From positions 600,622-664,621 of the forward strand of contig NZ_SWMS01000002.1 in the NCBI RefSeq assembly GCF_005146945.1: a DNA stretch of 64,000 bases. The letters are read 5' to 3'. Every line of letters starts with the position of its first letter. The stretch's first letter is position 1. The notes beneath the pieces are model-generated. The model had not been told where the DNA came from. It saw only the letters and a list, made by a program, of their open reading frames with translations, and searched no databases. Of the stretch, positions 23,251-31,875 are shown piece after piece. The position numbers and the translations under genes are program-made. The stretch is from Prauserella endophytica. GTDB lineage: Bacteria; Actinomycetota; Actinomycetes; Mycobacteriales; Pseudonocardiaceae.

Positions 23251-24042
23251 TCATGGCCGCTTGAGGGCGAAGTAGGCGTACCGGGAGTCCAGCTCGTTGC
23301 GTGCGACCAGGTTGACCAGGGCGATGTCGGCGAAACCAGCCTCCTCGGCGAGCTGCCAGAAGACCTCCGCGCGGTAGGTGGTCATCTCCGCGAGGCCGCG
23401 CCGGTAGCCCCAGCCACGTGCCGTGGTGCCGAAGCCGGTCGCGTACTTGATCTGGATGACGGCCATGCCGCCCGGCGCGAGCAGCTGGTACATGATCCGC
23501 AGCAGGCGCTCGCCGTAGGCCGGGCTGGGGATCAGCTCGAACACGTAGAAGGAGACGATCAGGTCGACGCTCTGACGGTCCGCCTGGTCGAGCACGGCCT
23601 CGGGCTTGCCGACGTCCACCCGCACCGGCTGGAAGCTCGCCGCGGTATTCGCCCGCAGCTGGCGTTCGGTCTCCGCGAGCGCCGCGCGGCTCACGTCCAG
23701 GCCGATGAGCCGCTCGCAGCGCGACGCCAGCGCGACGGCGTTGGCGCCACCGCCGCAGCCCCAGTCCAGGACCGTGTCCGGCTGCCGGTCGAACCCGACC
23801 GCGCCGGCTGCCTTGTCGACGACGGCCAGGTGCTCCTTGCCCATGCGCAACCACAGGTCGTCGCCCATGGCGGCGCGGAAGTGCGAGTTCGCGGCCCAGT
23901 TCTCGTCGGCCGGGTCGTCCCAGTAACGCTGGGCGTCGGCGGCGAGCGCGCGGTCCGACTGGCGCAAGCCCGCCGCCGTGAGGAGGCGCTGTAGCGAGGC
24001 GAGCCCCAGTCCGGCAGCGCGCTTGATCGCGAAGAGTGTCAT
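23251..24042 (-). CDS. class I SAM-dependent methyltransferase
   Basis: A 263-residue protein. Motif I is VLDWGCGGGANAVALASRC near 95, motif II (acidic strand) LIGLDVSRAALAETERQL, and VDLIVSFYVFELIPSPAYGERLLRIMYQLLAPGGMAVIQIKYA is the post-motif and motif III stretch. The N-terminal ~90 residues are helical and may recognise the acceptor. Substrate unknown. It stands alone; the ATG has no strong ribosome site. Confidence 0.85.
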   Translation of the reverse strand: MTLFAIKRAAGLGLASLQRLLTAAGLRQSDRALAADAQRYWDDPADENWAANSHFRAAMGDDLWLRMGKEHLAVVDKAAGAVGFDRQPDTVLDWGCGGGANAVALASRCERLIGLDVSRAALAETERQLRANTAASFQPVRVDVGKPEAVLDQADRQSVDLIVSFYVFELIPSPAYGERLLRIMYQLLAPGGMAVIQIKYATGFGTTARGWGYRRGLAEMTTYRAEVFWQLAEEAGFADIALVNLVARNELDSRYAYFALKRP

Positions 24043-24268
24043 GCCGGTTGGTCGTTGTAAGCGGTTTGTCCGTTACGCCGAACTTGCGCCTACCACGCGA
24101 GCGCGTCGCCGCTCTCGCCTCACTGTGCCTTCAGGGGGCTTCGACGTCGGGTCGGCTGGCACGCCGGGTCGCCGCGGCCGCCTCGGGCTCGTGCTCGGCC
24201 TCGCCGCAGCGTCGGGGCGCCTTCCCCGGGTGGGTCCTGGTACGCGACGCGCGCGGACGATGCCGGGT
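24043..24268. other. gene-free stretch
   Basis: The 226 bases between the start of the methyltransferase gene and the end of the alpha/beta hydrolase gene (both minus strand) show no coding frame with family similarity and no strong hairpin. The methyltransferase promoter should lie here. Confidence 0.5.
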
Positions 24269-25051
24269 TCACGCGGTGAGGAAGTCCAGCACCAGCGGGC
24301 TCGCCACGGCGCGGAACTCCTCGAAGTAGGCGTGCCGGGCGCCCTCGATCAGCTCCATGCGGGCATCCGGGATGCGCTCGGCGAGCAGCGGCGCGTTCGC
24401 CGTGGGGTTGAAGCGGTCGTCGGTGCCGTGCACCACGAGCGTCGGCGCGGCGATGGCAGGCAGCGCCGCCCAGCTGTCGTGGTCGGCGCTGGCTCTGCGG
24501 TGGCGGCGCAGCACGTGGCTGGGTGTGCCGCGCTCGCCGATCGTGTTGTAGGGACCGGGATGGGTGGCCAGCCACTCCGGTGTGTACATCAGCTCCAGCA
24601 GTGCCCGCCGGGCCGCCCTCGCGTCGGGCTGGGCGAGCGCGCGGCGCACCTCGTCGTCGCGTTCGACGCCGTGGGGCGCGCCGGGGGAGGTGCAGCCGAG
24701 CACGAGCCGGCGCACCCGCTCGGGGTGGTCGGCGGCGAGCCACTGCGCGACCCGGCCGCCCATCGACGTGCCGTACACGTGCACGCGCCCGGCTCCGAGG
24801 TGGTCGAGAACGGCGAGCGCGTCGGCCGCGAAACCTCGGGTGCTGTAGGAGTTGGTGTCCGGTTTGCCGCTGCGGCCGATGCCGCGGTAGTCGAGCACGA
24901 CGGTGCGGAACACCGCGTCGAAGTCCGGGCGCGCGCAGTCCCACCAGTGGTGGCTGTTGGACTGCCCGGCCAGCAGGAGCAGCGTGTGCTCACCCTCGCC
25001 GTGGACCTCGTAGTACAGGGCCGTGTCGTCGGTGGTTCGCGCGTAGGGCAC
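24269..25051 (-). CDS. alpha/beta hydrolase
   Basis: A 260-residue hydrolase: LLLLAGQSNSHHWWD near 24 (oxyanion region), VVLDYRGIGRSGKPD near 52, VHVYGTSMGGRVAQWLA near 93 with nucleophile Ser in GTSMGG, TLVVHGTDDRFNPTAN near 203 with the acid Asp, and IEGARHAYFEEF near 236 with His. The catalytic triad is complete. Substrate unknown; it resembles the 3-oxoadipate enol-lactonase/esterase group. Confidence 0.9.
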   Translation of the reverse strand: MPYARTTDDTALYYEVHGEGEHTLLLLAGQSNSHHWWDCARPDFDAVFRTVVLDYRGIGRSGKPDTNSYSTRGFAADALAVLDHLGAGRVHVYGTSMGGRVAQWLAADHPERVRRLVLGCTSPGAPHGVERDDEVRRALAQPDARAARRALLELMYTPEWLATHPGPYNTIGERGTPSHVLRRHRRASADHDSWAALPAIAAPTLVVHGTDDRFNPTANAPLLAERIPDARMELIEGARHAYFEEFRAVASPLVLDFLTA

Positions 25052-25077
25052 ACGCGATCGTACAAAGCGGACCCGCT

Positions 25078-25722
25078 TCAGCCCGGAGCCGGGAGCGCGT
25101 TCTCGATCACGCGCCGGGCGCCCGCGACAGCCCGGTCGCTCACGAGGTGCTCGCGGTCGTCGTAGGTCTCGGTGGTCACGTCGCCGCCCAGCTCACGCAG
25201 GAGCCGCGCGGTCTCGGTGACGCGCTCGAGCGGGACCCACTCGTCGTAACGGCTGCTGCCGAGGAACACGGGCGTGCCCGCGAGGTCGCCCGGCGCCGTG
25301 CGCGGCGCGCCGGGCGGCCCGACGTAGCCTCCGGTGAGCAGTGCGGCCCCGGCGTAGCGGCGTGGGTGGCGGACCAGGTGCTCGGCGAGCAGGCACGCGC
25401 CCTGGGAGAAGCCGAGCAGTACGGTGCGTTCGGGCCCGAAGCCGTTGTCGCGCAGGGTGTCCAGCATCCGCGTGCACGCCTCCAGCGCCTGGTCGAGCCT
25501 CGGCTGGTTCGCCTCCAGCGGTTCGAGGAAGCTCGCCGGGTACCACGTGTTCCCGGCCGCGCGCGGCAGCACGCAGGCGACGCCGTCGAGCCCGATGCGG
25601 TCGAGGACACCGCGCATGAACCCGGGGTCCTGGCCACGGCCGTGTACGACGAGGGCCGCCAGGCGGGCGGTGGTGAACGGAGCGCCCGCGAACTCGGGCG
25701 GCTGAGCCAGGTGCGGGTTCAT
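25078..25722 (-). CDS. phospholipase/carboxylesterase-type hydrolase
   Basis: A 214-residue alpha/beta hydrolase of the YpfH/carboxylesterase 2 type: LVVHGRGQDPGFMRGVLDRI near 25, ACVLPRAAGNTWYPASF near 49, LLGFSQGACLLAEHLVRHPR near 100 (Ser in GFSQG), VFLGSSRYDEWVPLERV near 152 (Asp) and DREHLVSDRAV near 190 (His). The N-terminus MNPHLAQPP fits these family members. Its gene ends 26 bases before the start of the hydrolase at 24269 and could form one mRNA with it. Confidence 0.87.
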   Translation of the reverse strand: MNPHLAQPPEFAGAPFTTARLAALVVHGRGQDPGFMRGVLDRIGLDGVACVLPRAAGNTWYPASFLEPLEANQPRLDQALEACTRMLDTLRDNGFGPERTVLLGFSQGACLLAEHLVRHPRRYAGAALLTGGYVGPPGAPRTAPGDLAGTPVFLGSSRYDEWVPLERVTETARLLRELGGDVTTETYDDREHLVSDRAVAGARRVIENALPAPG

Positions 25723-25845
25723 GAACACGACCCTAGGCGGAGGGCGTCGGCAGGGACCTTCCAGGCGCGCGGCGTGCGGCACGAGCCCGGACGACGAGGC
25801 GTGCAGCACGTGGCGCCATGGCGCGCGTCCGGCACGACCGCGCAT

Positions 25846-25899
25846 CGGTAAGTCTGGACGAACGGTTGACTACGGCTTACCGTTCGTTCAGACTTACCG
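25846..25899. promoter_or_regulatory. 54-base inverted repeat at the ArsR start
   Basis: The 21-base arm at 25846-25866 (begins CGGTAAGTCTGG) and the arm at 25879-25899 (ends CAGACTTACCG) are inverted copies with one mismatch, around a 12-base loop TGACTACGGCTT. The right arm ends two bases before the ArsR ATG. No Shine-Dalgarno sequence is seen, suggesting a leaderless mRNA. It is a strong candidate for an autoregulatory operator. Confidence 0.7.
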
Positions 25900-25901
25900 G
25901 T

Positions 25902-26231
25902 ATGAGCGTGTCCGCCTCCGCCGTCCTCGACGCACTCGGCGACGCCAACCGGCGCGCCATCCTGGAGCGGTTGACCGGGGGGCCGCTGGCCGTGGGCGTG
26001 CTCGCGGACCGGCTGCCGATCTCGCGCCCTGCCGTGTCCCAGCACCTGCGTGTGCTCAAGGAGGCCGGGCTGGTGACGGAGTCCTCGGTGGGCACGCGGC
26101 GGCTGTACCGCATCGACTCCGCCGGCCTCGCGGTCGTGCGGGAGTACCTGGACGGGTTCTGGGGCAGCGCCCTGGACAACTTCGCACGCCTCGCCGAAGC
26201 CGAGGCCGAGCGGAAGGAGCGACCGGCATGA
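25902..26231 (+). CDS. ArsR-family regulator (SRPBCC-linked type)
   Basis: A 109-residue winged-helix protein: LDALGDANRRAILERLTGGPLAVGVLADRLPISRPAVSQHLRVLKEAGLV...RRLYRIDSAGLAVVREYLDGFW. No metal-binding cysteines are present. This subgroup, with PAVSQHLRVLK and the C-terminal YLDGFW, is usually encoded just before an AHSA1/SRPBCC gene, as here (four-base overlap ATGA). It probably represses its own operon through the long inverted repeat at 25846-25899. Confidence 0.93.
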   Translation: MSVSASAVLDALGDANRRAILERLTGGPLAVGVLADRLPISRPAVSQHLRVLKEAGLVTESSVGTRRLYRIDSAGLAVVREYLDGFWGSALDNFARLAEAEAERKERPA

Positions 26232-26701
26232 GCGCCGAATCCGGCACGGAGATAATGGTCCACCGGCAGGTGAGCGTCCCGCTCACCCCGCAGCGGGCCT
26301 TCACGCTGTTCACGGCCCGGATGACCGAGTTCTGGCCCTCGGAGCATTCGATCGGCTCCTCGGCGCTCGCCGAGGTGGTGGTGGAGCCGCGCGAGGGCGG
26401 TCGCTGGTTCGAGCGGGGAGCCGACGGTTCCGAGTGCGACTGGGGCCGTGTCGCGGAGTGGACGCCACCGGGCCGCGTGGTGCTGCTCTGGCAGATCGGC
26501 GCGGACTGGAAGTTCGACCCGGACCTGGAGACCGAGGTCGAGGTCACGTTCACCGAGGAGCCCGGCGGCCGGACGCTGCTGGAGCTGCGCCACCGGCACC
26601 TGGAGCGGTACGGCGACCAGGCCGGGGCGATGTACGCGGTCTTCGACTCGCCCGGCGGCTGGGACGGCACGCTGGCCGCGTTCGTGGCTCTGGCGGCCTG
26701 A
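26228..26701 (+). CDS. SRPBCC (AHSA1-like) protein
   Basis: A 157-residue START-fold protein: VHRQVSVPLTPQRAFTLFTARMTEFWP, EVVVEPREGGRWFERG, CDWGRVAEWTPPGRVVLLWQIG and TEVEVTFTEEPGGRTLLELRHRHLERYGDQA. These are the four conserved strands of AHSA1-type ligand-binding domains. The ligand is unknown. It is translationally coupled to the ArsR gene and followed by an MDMPI-type gene two bases after its stop. Confidence 0.92.
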   Translation: MSAESGTEIMVHRQVSVPLTPQRAFTLFTARMTEFWPSEHSIGSSALAEVVVEPREGGRWFERGADGSECDWGRVAEWTPPGRVVLLWQIGADWKFDPDLETEVEVTFTEEPGGRTLLELRHRHLERYGDQAGAMYAVFDSPGGWDGTLAAFVALAA

Positions 26702-26703
26702 CC

Positions 26704-27330
26704 GTGGACGTGATGGCCCTGGCGCGCGCCGAACGTGCCGACCTCGCCGACCTGCTGGCGACGCTGACGCCCGAGCAGTGGGAGGTGCCGTCGCTGTGCG
26801 CGGGCTGGCGGGTCCGTGACGTGGTGGCGCACCTGCTCAGCTACGAGGAGCTGGACGGCCGGGGGCTCCTGCGACGCCTCGTGAGGGGGCGCTTCACCCC
26901 GGGCCGGATCAACGCCGTCGGGCTCGCGGACAACGGGGCGCACGACCCGGAGGAGCTGCGCGCCCTGCTGGCTCGGCATCTCACGCCGAGGGGACTCACC
27001 GCGGCCTTCGGCGGCCGGATCGGCCTCGTCGACGGCCTCATCCACCACCAGGACATCCGCAGGCCGCTCGGGCTGCCGAGGGAGGTTCCGGCCGAGCGGC
27101 TCCGGCAGGCGCTCCCGTTCGCGCTGTACGCACCCGTCATCCGCGGGGCGCTGCGAGCGCGGGGGCTACGGCTGGTCGCGACCGACCTGGACTGGACGCA
27201 CGGCAGGGGACCGGAGGTGCGCGGCAAGGCCGAGGCGTTGCTCCTGGCGATCGCGGGGAGGGCGAGTGTGGTCGACGAGCTGTCCGGCGAGGGGCAGGCG
27301 GAGCTGAAGCGCCGCAGTCGCCGCCGGTGA
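26704..27330 (+). CDS. TIGR03083/MDMPI-type mycothiol-dependent enzyme
   Basis: A 208-residue protein starting at GTG (ATG three codons on is an alternative). RADLADLLATLTPEQWEVPSLCAGWRVRDVVAHLLSYEEL is the DinB-like maleylpyruvate isomerase N-domain, with the GW.V.DV..HL motif; further on LVDGLIHHQDIRRPLGLPR supplies the metal-binding histidines. Such enzymes use mycothiol, the actinobacterial thiol, for isomerisation or conjugation. It is the third gene of the ArsR operon. Confidence 0.87.
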   Translation: MDVMALARAERADLADLLATLTPEQWEVPSLCAGWRVRDVVAHLLSYEELDGRGLLRRLVRGRFTPGRINAVGLADNGAHDPEELRALLARHLTPRGLTAAFGGRIGLVDGLIHHQDIRRPLGLPREVPAERLRQALPFALYAPVIRGALRARGLRLVATDLDWTHGRGPEVRGKAEALLLAIAGRASVVDELSGEGQAELKRRSRRR

Positions 27331-27439
27331 GCGAAGTGTATAACGACCTATACGACTCGGCCCTGTAGGGGCCTTCGCGCCCCGGTCCCTTTCTAGCGCC
27401 GGTCAAAAACGCACGGAGATGCCGAACAGCACGGGCGTG

Positions 27440-27473
27440 ACCGATCACGTTCGGGCCAGCCGGCGTGATCGGT
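27440..27473. terminator. hairpin between convergent genes
   Basis: ACCGATCACG and CGTGATCGGT pair perfectly around 14 bases, in the gap between the MDMPI-type gene (ends 27330) and the PaaX-type gene (ends 27483). Likely a bidirectional terminator; no U-run. Confidence 0.6.
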
Positions 27474-27482
27474 GCCGGCGGC

Positions 27483-28343
27483 TCAGCCGGGTGTTCCACC
27501 TGACCGGACGTCGAGCACGTCCATGACCTCCGCCGCGAGGCGGGCCGCGGGCTCCCGGAAACGGGCGTCGAGCCTGCGGAAGAGCGACTCGGCCCTGATG
27601 GCGGGCCAGTCCCGGTCGAGGTGCTCGGCGGGCAGGTGCGGGTCCCGGCGCACCAGCTGGAGCCAGTCCGTGTGCAGCAGGAGCTGACGCGCGAGGTCGT
27701 CGGGTGCGTCCGGCAGTGGCTCGGGAACGTCCCACCGGGCCAGGAAGGCGTGGTATCCAGCGGCGATCTCGTCGGTGTCGAACGCCCGGTGTACGAGGTC
27801 GGCCGATTCCGTCGGCTTCGCGTGCTGCGCGGTGAAGACGGTGACGTGCTCGGTCAGGCCGAGCCGTTCGGCGATCGCGGCGGCGTCCTTGACGCCAGGG
27901 GCGATCCACAGGCCGTGCTGCAGCATGCCGAACCCCGCCCACCCGAGCTGGGACCGCAGGTCGTGGCGGTCGCGCCAGCGCCCGTCGGGCAGCGAGAAAC
28001 CCACGAGGGTCCAGGTACCGTCCCAGTCGCGGTTGACCGCACCCGCGTCCCAGACCCGGCGAAACCCGTCCTCGAGCACATCGGTCGCGTGCCGGGTGAG
28101 TCCGAAGTAGACCTTTCGGCCCTCGCGGGTTCGGGTGAGCAGCCCACGCCGCGCCATCCGGCTCAGCGTGGAGCGGACGGCCTCTTCGGACACCCCGACC
28201 CTGGCGAAGACGTCGATGACGCTGCCCGAGTAGACGGCGGTGCCGCGGCCGAGCAGGTAGAGCCCGAGGAAGCTCAGCATCAGCGACTGCGGCCGCACCG
28301 GGTGACCCGGCGGCACGCGCTCACCGATGGACCTGGCCCTCAC
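27483..28343 (-). CDS. PaaX-family transcriptional regulator
   Basis: A 286-residue regulator: RPQSLMLSFLGLYLLGRGTAVYSGSVIDVFARVGVSEEAVRSTLSRMARRGLLTRTREGRKVYFGLT near 18-85 is the PaaX winged helix; WDGTWTLVGFSLPDGRWRDRHDLRSQLGWAGFGMLQHGLWIAP near 107-150 is the middle domain; the helical C-terminus follows. PaaX proteins repress phenylacetate and related catabolic genes and respond to acyl-CoA ligands. No paa genes are in the window; the divergent AEC transporter gene may be its target (inference). Confidence 0.92.
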   Translation of the reverse strand: MRARSIGERVPPGHPVRPQSLMLSFLGLYLLGRGTAVYSGSVIDVFARVGVSEEAVRSTLSRMARRGLLTRTREGRKVYFGLTRHATDVLEDGFRRVWDAGAVNRDWDGTWTLVGFSLPDGRWRDRHDLRSQLGWAGFGMLQHGLWIAPGVKDAAAIAERLGLTEHVTVFTAQHAKPTESADLVHRAFDTDEIAAGYHAFLARWDVPEPLPDAPDDLARQLLLHTDWLQLVRRDPHLPAEHLDRDWPAIRAESLFRRLDARFREPAARLAAEVMDVLDVRSGGTPG

Positions 28344-28590
28344 CCGGCCGAGCGTAGCCGCCAGGGCCGGACCGCGCGCGGACCGCGTGCTCGAGCGCCG
28401 CGCGCGGAGCGCAGGCCGGGCAGCCGCCTGCCCGCACTCGCCGAGACCGGCACGGTGTGACGGTGAACTCGGTGATCGCGCGGCCCACGCACGCCGGCGG
28501 TGTGAAGGACCGGGCGTCGGCTACGTCGCCGGGCACCCGATCCCGGTTGATCTCCGTCACAGCCCTACGGTTGGGTGACGTGACTGCACA
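28344..28590. promoter_or_regulatory. divergent intergenic region
   Basis: The 247 bases between the PaaX gene (minus) and the AEC transporter gene (plus) must hold both promoters. The only dyad seen is CGTCAC-N14-GTGACG at 28555-28580, ten bases before the transporter start. No coding frame is supported. Confidence 0.35.
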
Positions 28591-29520
28591 GTGAACGGGG
28601 TGGCCCAGGGTTTCCTGGTCATCGGGGTCGTCGTGCTGGTCGGCTACTTCGTGGGCCGCGCCGGTCTGCTCGGCCCGCACGCCACACAGGTGCTCTCCCG
28701 TACCGCCTTCTTCGTGGCGAGCCCCGCGCTGTTGTTCACCACGCTGGCCCACGCCGACGTCGGGGCCGTCTTCTCCGAGGACCTCGTGGTCACGGCGGTG
28801 ACGAGCACCCTCGCGTGCGCCCTGTTCGTGCCGGTGGGGCTGTTGCGGCGCAGGCCGCCCGGTGAGATCACCGTCGGCTCCATGGCCAGCGGGTACGTCA
28901 ATGCGGGCAATCTCGGCCTGCCGATCGCCACCTACGTGTTCGGCGACGCCGCCGAGGTGGCGCCCGTGCTGCTGTTCCAGCTCGCCGTGCTGACGCCGCT
29001 GTTCACGACTGTGCTCGACGTGCTGTCCGAGCGCGCGGACGGCACCCGTCCGCCGGTCCTGCGCACGGTGACCGCGCCGCTGCGCAACCCGCTCGCCGTC
29101 GCCACGGCGGCCGGGCTCGTGGTGTCCGCGACGGGCCTGGTTCCGCCCGACTCCGTCATGGCGCCGGTCGAGCTGCTGGCCGATCTGGCGGTGCCGGGGA
29201 TGCTGCTCGCGTTCGGCATCTCGCTCCGCTCGGCCGCGTGGCCGTTGCGCCGCAACGAGACGATGCCGCTGCTGCTGTCGGTGGTGCTGATCAAGAACGT
29301 GGTGCATCCGCTGCTGGCCGCCGGGCTGGGCCTGGTGCTCGGGCTCGAGGGGGAGGCGCTGCTCGCCGTGGTGGTGTGCGCGGCGCTGCCCGCGGCGCAG
29401 AACGTCTTCGGCTACGCCGTCCGGTTCGACCAGGGCGTGACGCTCGGGCGGGATGCCGTGCTGCTCACCACGCTGGTGAGCATGCCGGTGATGTTCGTGA
29501 CGGTCGCCCTGCTGGCGTGA
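28591..29520 (+). CDS. AEC-family transporter (auxin efflux carrier type)
   Basis: A 309-residue protein with ten hydrophobic helices. The family signatures are FFVASPALLFTTLAHAD near 35 and the GYVNAGNLGLPIATYVFGD segment near 97, plus MSGYAVR-like NVFGYAVRF near 272. AEC transporters carry malate, malonate and related carboxylates. GTG start. It is divergent from the PaaX-type regulator and convergent with the IclR gene at 29535. Confidence 0.9.
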   Translation: MNGVAQGFLVIGVVVLVGYFVGRAGLLGPHATQVLSRTAFFVASPALLFTTLAHADVGAVFSEDLVVTAVTSTLACALFVPVGLLRRRPPGEITVGSMASGYVNAGNLGLPIATYVFGDAAEVAPVLLFQLAVLTPLFTTVLDVLSERADGTRPPVLRTVTAPLRNPLAVATAAGLVVSATGLVPPDSVMAPVELLADLAVPGMLLAFGISLRSAAWPLRRNETMPLLLSVVLIKNVVHPLLAAGLGLVLGLEGEALLAVVVCAALPAAQNVFGYAVRFDQGVTLGRDAVLLTTLVSMPVMFVTVALLA

Positions 29521-29534
29521 GGCCGAGGCTTCGG

Positions 29535-30344
29535 TCAGCTCGCCGGACGGTTGACCGTCGCGATCGGACGGTCGGCGAAGGCCGCCCAGTCGGCGCTGAT
29601 CGCGCTCGCGGTGCTCAGCAGGATCGGCAGGTGGTGGTCGACGAGGTGCTCGACGGAGGTCTCGGCGGCGTGTGCGTTGACGTTGACCGCCGCGACGGTG
29701 TGCCCGCTGCCGTCGCGGACGGGCGCGGCGACCGAGCGGATGCCGAGGGCGAGGTCCTGGTCGGTCACCGCCCAGCCCTTGGCCCGCGTGTCGCGCAGCA
29801 CGGCGTCCAGCTCGGACCGGTCGGGCTTCCACCGTGGCTCGATGCCGGAGCGGCTCGGCGTCGCGAGCAGCTCGTCCAGTTCGGCCGGGTCGAGCGCGGC
29901 GAGCAGCACCTTGCCCAGCGAGGTCTGCACGGCGGGGAAGCGGGTGCCGATGGTGACGGCGAGCGTCACGAGTTTCGGCACCGCCACCCGCGCGACGTAC
30001 ACGATGTCGGAGCCGTCGAGCTGCGCGATCGAGCAGGACTCGCCGGTGCGGTTCACGAGCGAGCGCAGGTGCGGCTCGGCCAGCTCCCACACGTTGCGGG
30101 AGCCGATGTAGGCCATGCCGAGCTCCAGCACGCGGGGGGTGAGCGAGAACCCGGCCGGGCCACTGTGGACGTAGCCGAGCTCCTGCAGCGTGATCAGGAT
30201 CCGCCGGGCCGTCGGCCTCGCGAGGCCCGCGTTGGTGGCGACCTCGCTCAGGGTCATGTGCGGCCTGCCCGGCTGGAATCCCCTGAGCACGTCGAGGCCG
30301 CGGGCGAGTGCCTCGATGAAGTCCGGGCCGGCGTCCCGGCGCAT
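29535..30344 (-). CDS. IclR-family regulator (PcaR/PobR-like)
   Basis: A 269-residue IclR regulator: FIEALARGLDVLRGFQPGRPHMTLSEVATNAGLARPTARRILITLQELGYV at 9-59 is the winged helix with the PcaR/PobR-type leader; the ligand domain has GIRSVAAPVRDGSGHTVAAVNVN near 213. Such proteins activate protocatechuate or catechol pathway genes. It is the last gene of a minus-strand operon with amidohydrolase, DoxX and intradiol dioxygenase genes, and the operator-like GTCCGC/GCGGAC dyads upstream of that operon are its likely sites. Confidence 0.92.
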   Translation of the reverse strand: MRRDAGPDFIEALARGLDVLRGFQPGRPHMTLSEVATNAGLARPTARRILITLQELGYVHSGPAGFSLTPRVLELGMAYIGSRNVWELAEPHLRSLVNRTGESCSIAQLDGSDIVYVARVAVPKLVTLAVTIGTRFPAVQTSLGKVLLAALDPAELDELLATPSRSGIEPRWKPDRSELDAVLRDTRAKGWAVTDQDLALGIRSVAAPVRDGSGHTVAAVNVNAHAAETSVEHLVDHHLPILLSTASAISADWAAFADRPIATVNRPAS

Positions 30345-30385
30345 GTGCTGTCCCTTCCCGCGGAGAACGTGGTGCGCCTGTGACT

Positions 30386-31870
30386 CTAACCGGCCTGCGG
30401 CGGATCGCCCCGGCGCACCGCGACGCCCGCGCCCTGGTAGTCGGTGTAGGTGTAGGGGTTGGCGATCGCCTCGGTCTCCGGGATCTCCGGTGACATGCAG
30501 CCCTGCCAGTCGTCGCCGATGCGCCCGCGCGCGTACTCCACGGTCGCGGTGACGGCGCTGCGGGCCTTCGCGAGGTCGCAGCCGATCAGCTCGTGGTGGT
30601 ACTTCACCGCCCTGCCGTCGACGAGCACGGTGTGCACGTCGCCGCGGCCGGCCTGGAACACGACGTGGCCGTAGGGGTTGACGATCGGGAACATGGCGGG
30701 GGAGCGGTCGTTCTTGACCAGCACGAGGTCGGCCTTCTTGCCGGGCGTGAGTGAGCCGAGCTCGGCGTCGAGGCCGAGCGCCCTCGCGCCGCCCATCGTC
30801 GCCCACTCGACGACGTGCTCGGCGCGCAGGCTGTTGTGCACCACGGTTTCCTGCTGTGCCTGTGCTTCGAGGTGTTCGCGGGAGCGGTCGGCCGACAGGG
30901 TCGCGCGCATGGCGGAGAAGAGGTCGGCGCTCCACCACACGCTCGTGTCCATCGAGAGCGACACGGGGATGCCGTACCGGCGCAGCCGCCAGCTCGGCGG
31001 GTACCCCTGTCCCGCGCTCTGCTCGCTCTCGGTGGCGAGTGACACCGAGCCGCCGGTGGCGGCGATGCGCTGGTAGGAGTCCTCGCTGAGGCTGCACGCG
31101 TGGACGTAGGTGACGTCGGGCGTCATGAAGCCGTGGTCCCACATGAGCCGGATGCTGTCGTCGCCCGTGGCGCCCCACACCCCGGCGTGGGTGGTGACGG
31201 GCACGTTCAGCTCGCGGGCCGCCTCGAACGCGCCTTTCTCGGGGAACGTGGCCTCGCCCGTGACGTCGAAGGCGAGCTGCAGGCGCAGCAGGTCGCCGGG
31301 GGAGCTGAAGTGGCGGTGGACGAACGCGCGGAACTCGGGCGAGTTCGCCCATTCCCACGGTGCGCCCAGCAGGTTGCCGTAGGCGAGGACGAACCGGCCG
31401 GGCACGGCGCGCAGCGCCTCCACCGCGGCGTCGCCGTGCTCGGGGGTCTGCAGGCCGTGTGACCAGTCGACGGTGGTGGTGACGCCGGCGTCGAGCGATT
31501 CGATGGCGGAGGTGAGGTTGCCCGCGTAGATGTCCTCGGGCCGGAAGATCCTGCCCCAGTTGAGGTAGTAGAAGACGAAGTACTGGGTGAGCGTCCAGTC
31601 GGCGCCGAAGCCGCGCAGGGCGGTCTGCCACATGTGCCGGTGGGTGTCGATCATGCCGGGCAGCAGGATGCCTCCGGTGGAGTCGACCACCACGGCGTCG
31701 TCCGGGGCGGCAAGGCCGGGTCCGACCTGCTCGATGCGTTGACCCCTGACCAGCACGTCGCCGCCGTCGAGGACGCCGAGTGCGGGGTCCATGGTCAGCA
31801 CGGTCGCGTTGCGGAAGAGGATCGGACGGCCGGAGGACAGCTCGCCGGGTGGTGGTGGGGTGCTGGTCAT
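30386..31870 (-). CDS. amidohydrolase-superfamily deaminase/hydrolase
   Basis: A 494-residue TIM-barrel enzyme of the TRZ/ATZ (chlorohydrolase/guanine deaminase) group. The metal site is DTHRHMWQTALRG near 74 (His-x-His), VTTHAGV near 221, YVHACSLSEDS near 246 and SMDTSVWW near 298 (Asp). ARALGLDAELGSLTPGKKADLVLVK is the family's C-terminal beta-sandwich segment. It would hydrolyse a C-N (or C-halogen) bond on a ring. It starts six bases after the DoxX gene, within a ring-cleavage operon. Confidence 0.9.
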   Translation of the reverse strand: MTSTPPPPGELSSGRPILFRNATVLTMDPALGVLDGGDVLVRGQRIEQVGPGLAAPDDAVVVDSTGGILLPGMIDTHRHMWQTALRGFGADWTLTQYFVFYYLNWGRIFRPEDIYAGNLTSAIESLDAGVTTTVDWSHGLQTPEHGDAAVEALRAVPGRFVLAYGNLLGAPWEWANSPEFRAFVHRHFSSPGDLLRLQLAFDVTGEATFPEKGAFEAARELNVPVTTHAGVWGATGDDSIRLMWDHGFMTPDVTYVHACSLSEDSYQRIAATGGSVSLATESEQSAGQGYPPSWRLRRYGIPVSLSMDTSVWWSADLFSAMRATLSADRSREHLEAQAQQETVVHNSLRAEHVVEWATMGGARALGLDAELGSLTPGKKADLVLVKNDRSPAMFPIVNPYGHVVFQAGRGDVHTVLVDGRAVKYHHELIGCDLAKARSAVTATVEYARGRIGDDWQGCMSPEIPETEAIANPYTYTDYQGAGVAVRRGDPPQAG

Positions 31871-31875
31871 GTCGT

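Noticed and set aside
28321..30090. Minus-strand frame of nearly 600 codons over the AEC transporter gene
   Set aside because: Rich in Arg, Gln and His; the plus-strand AEC protein has clear helices and signatures.
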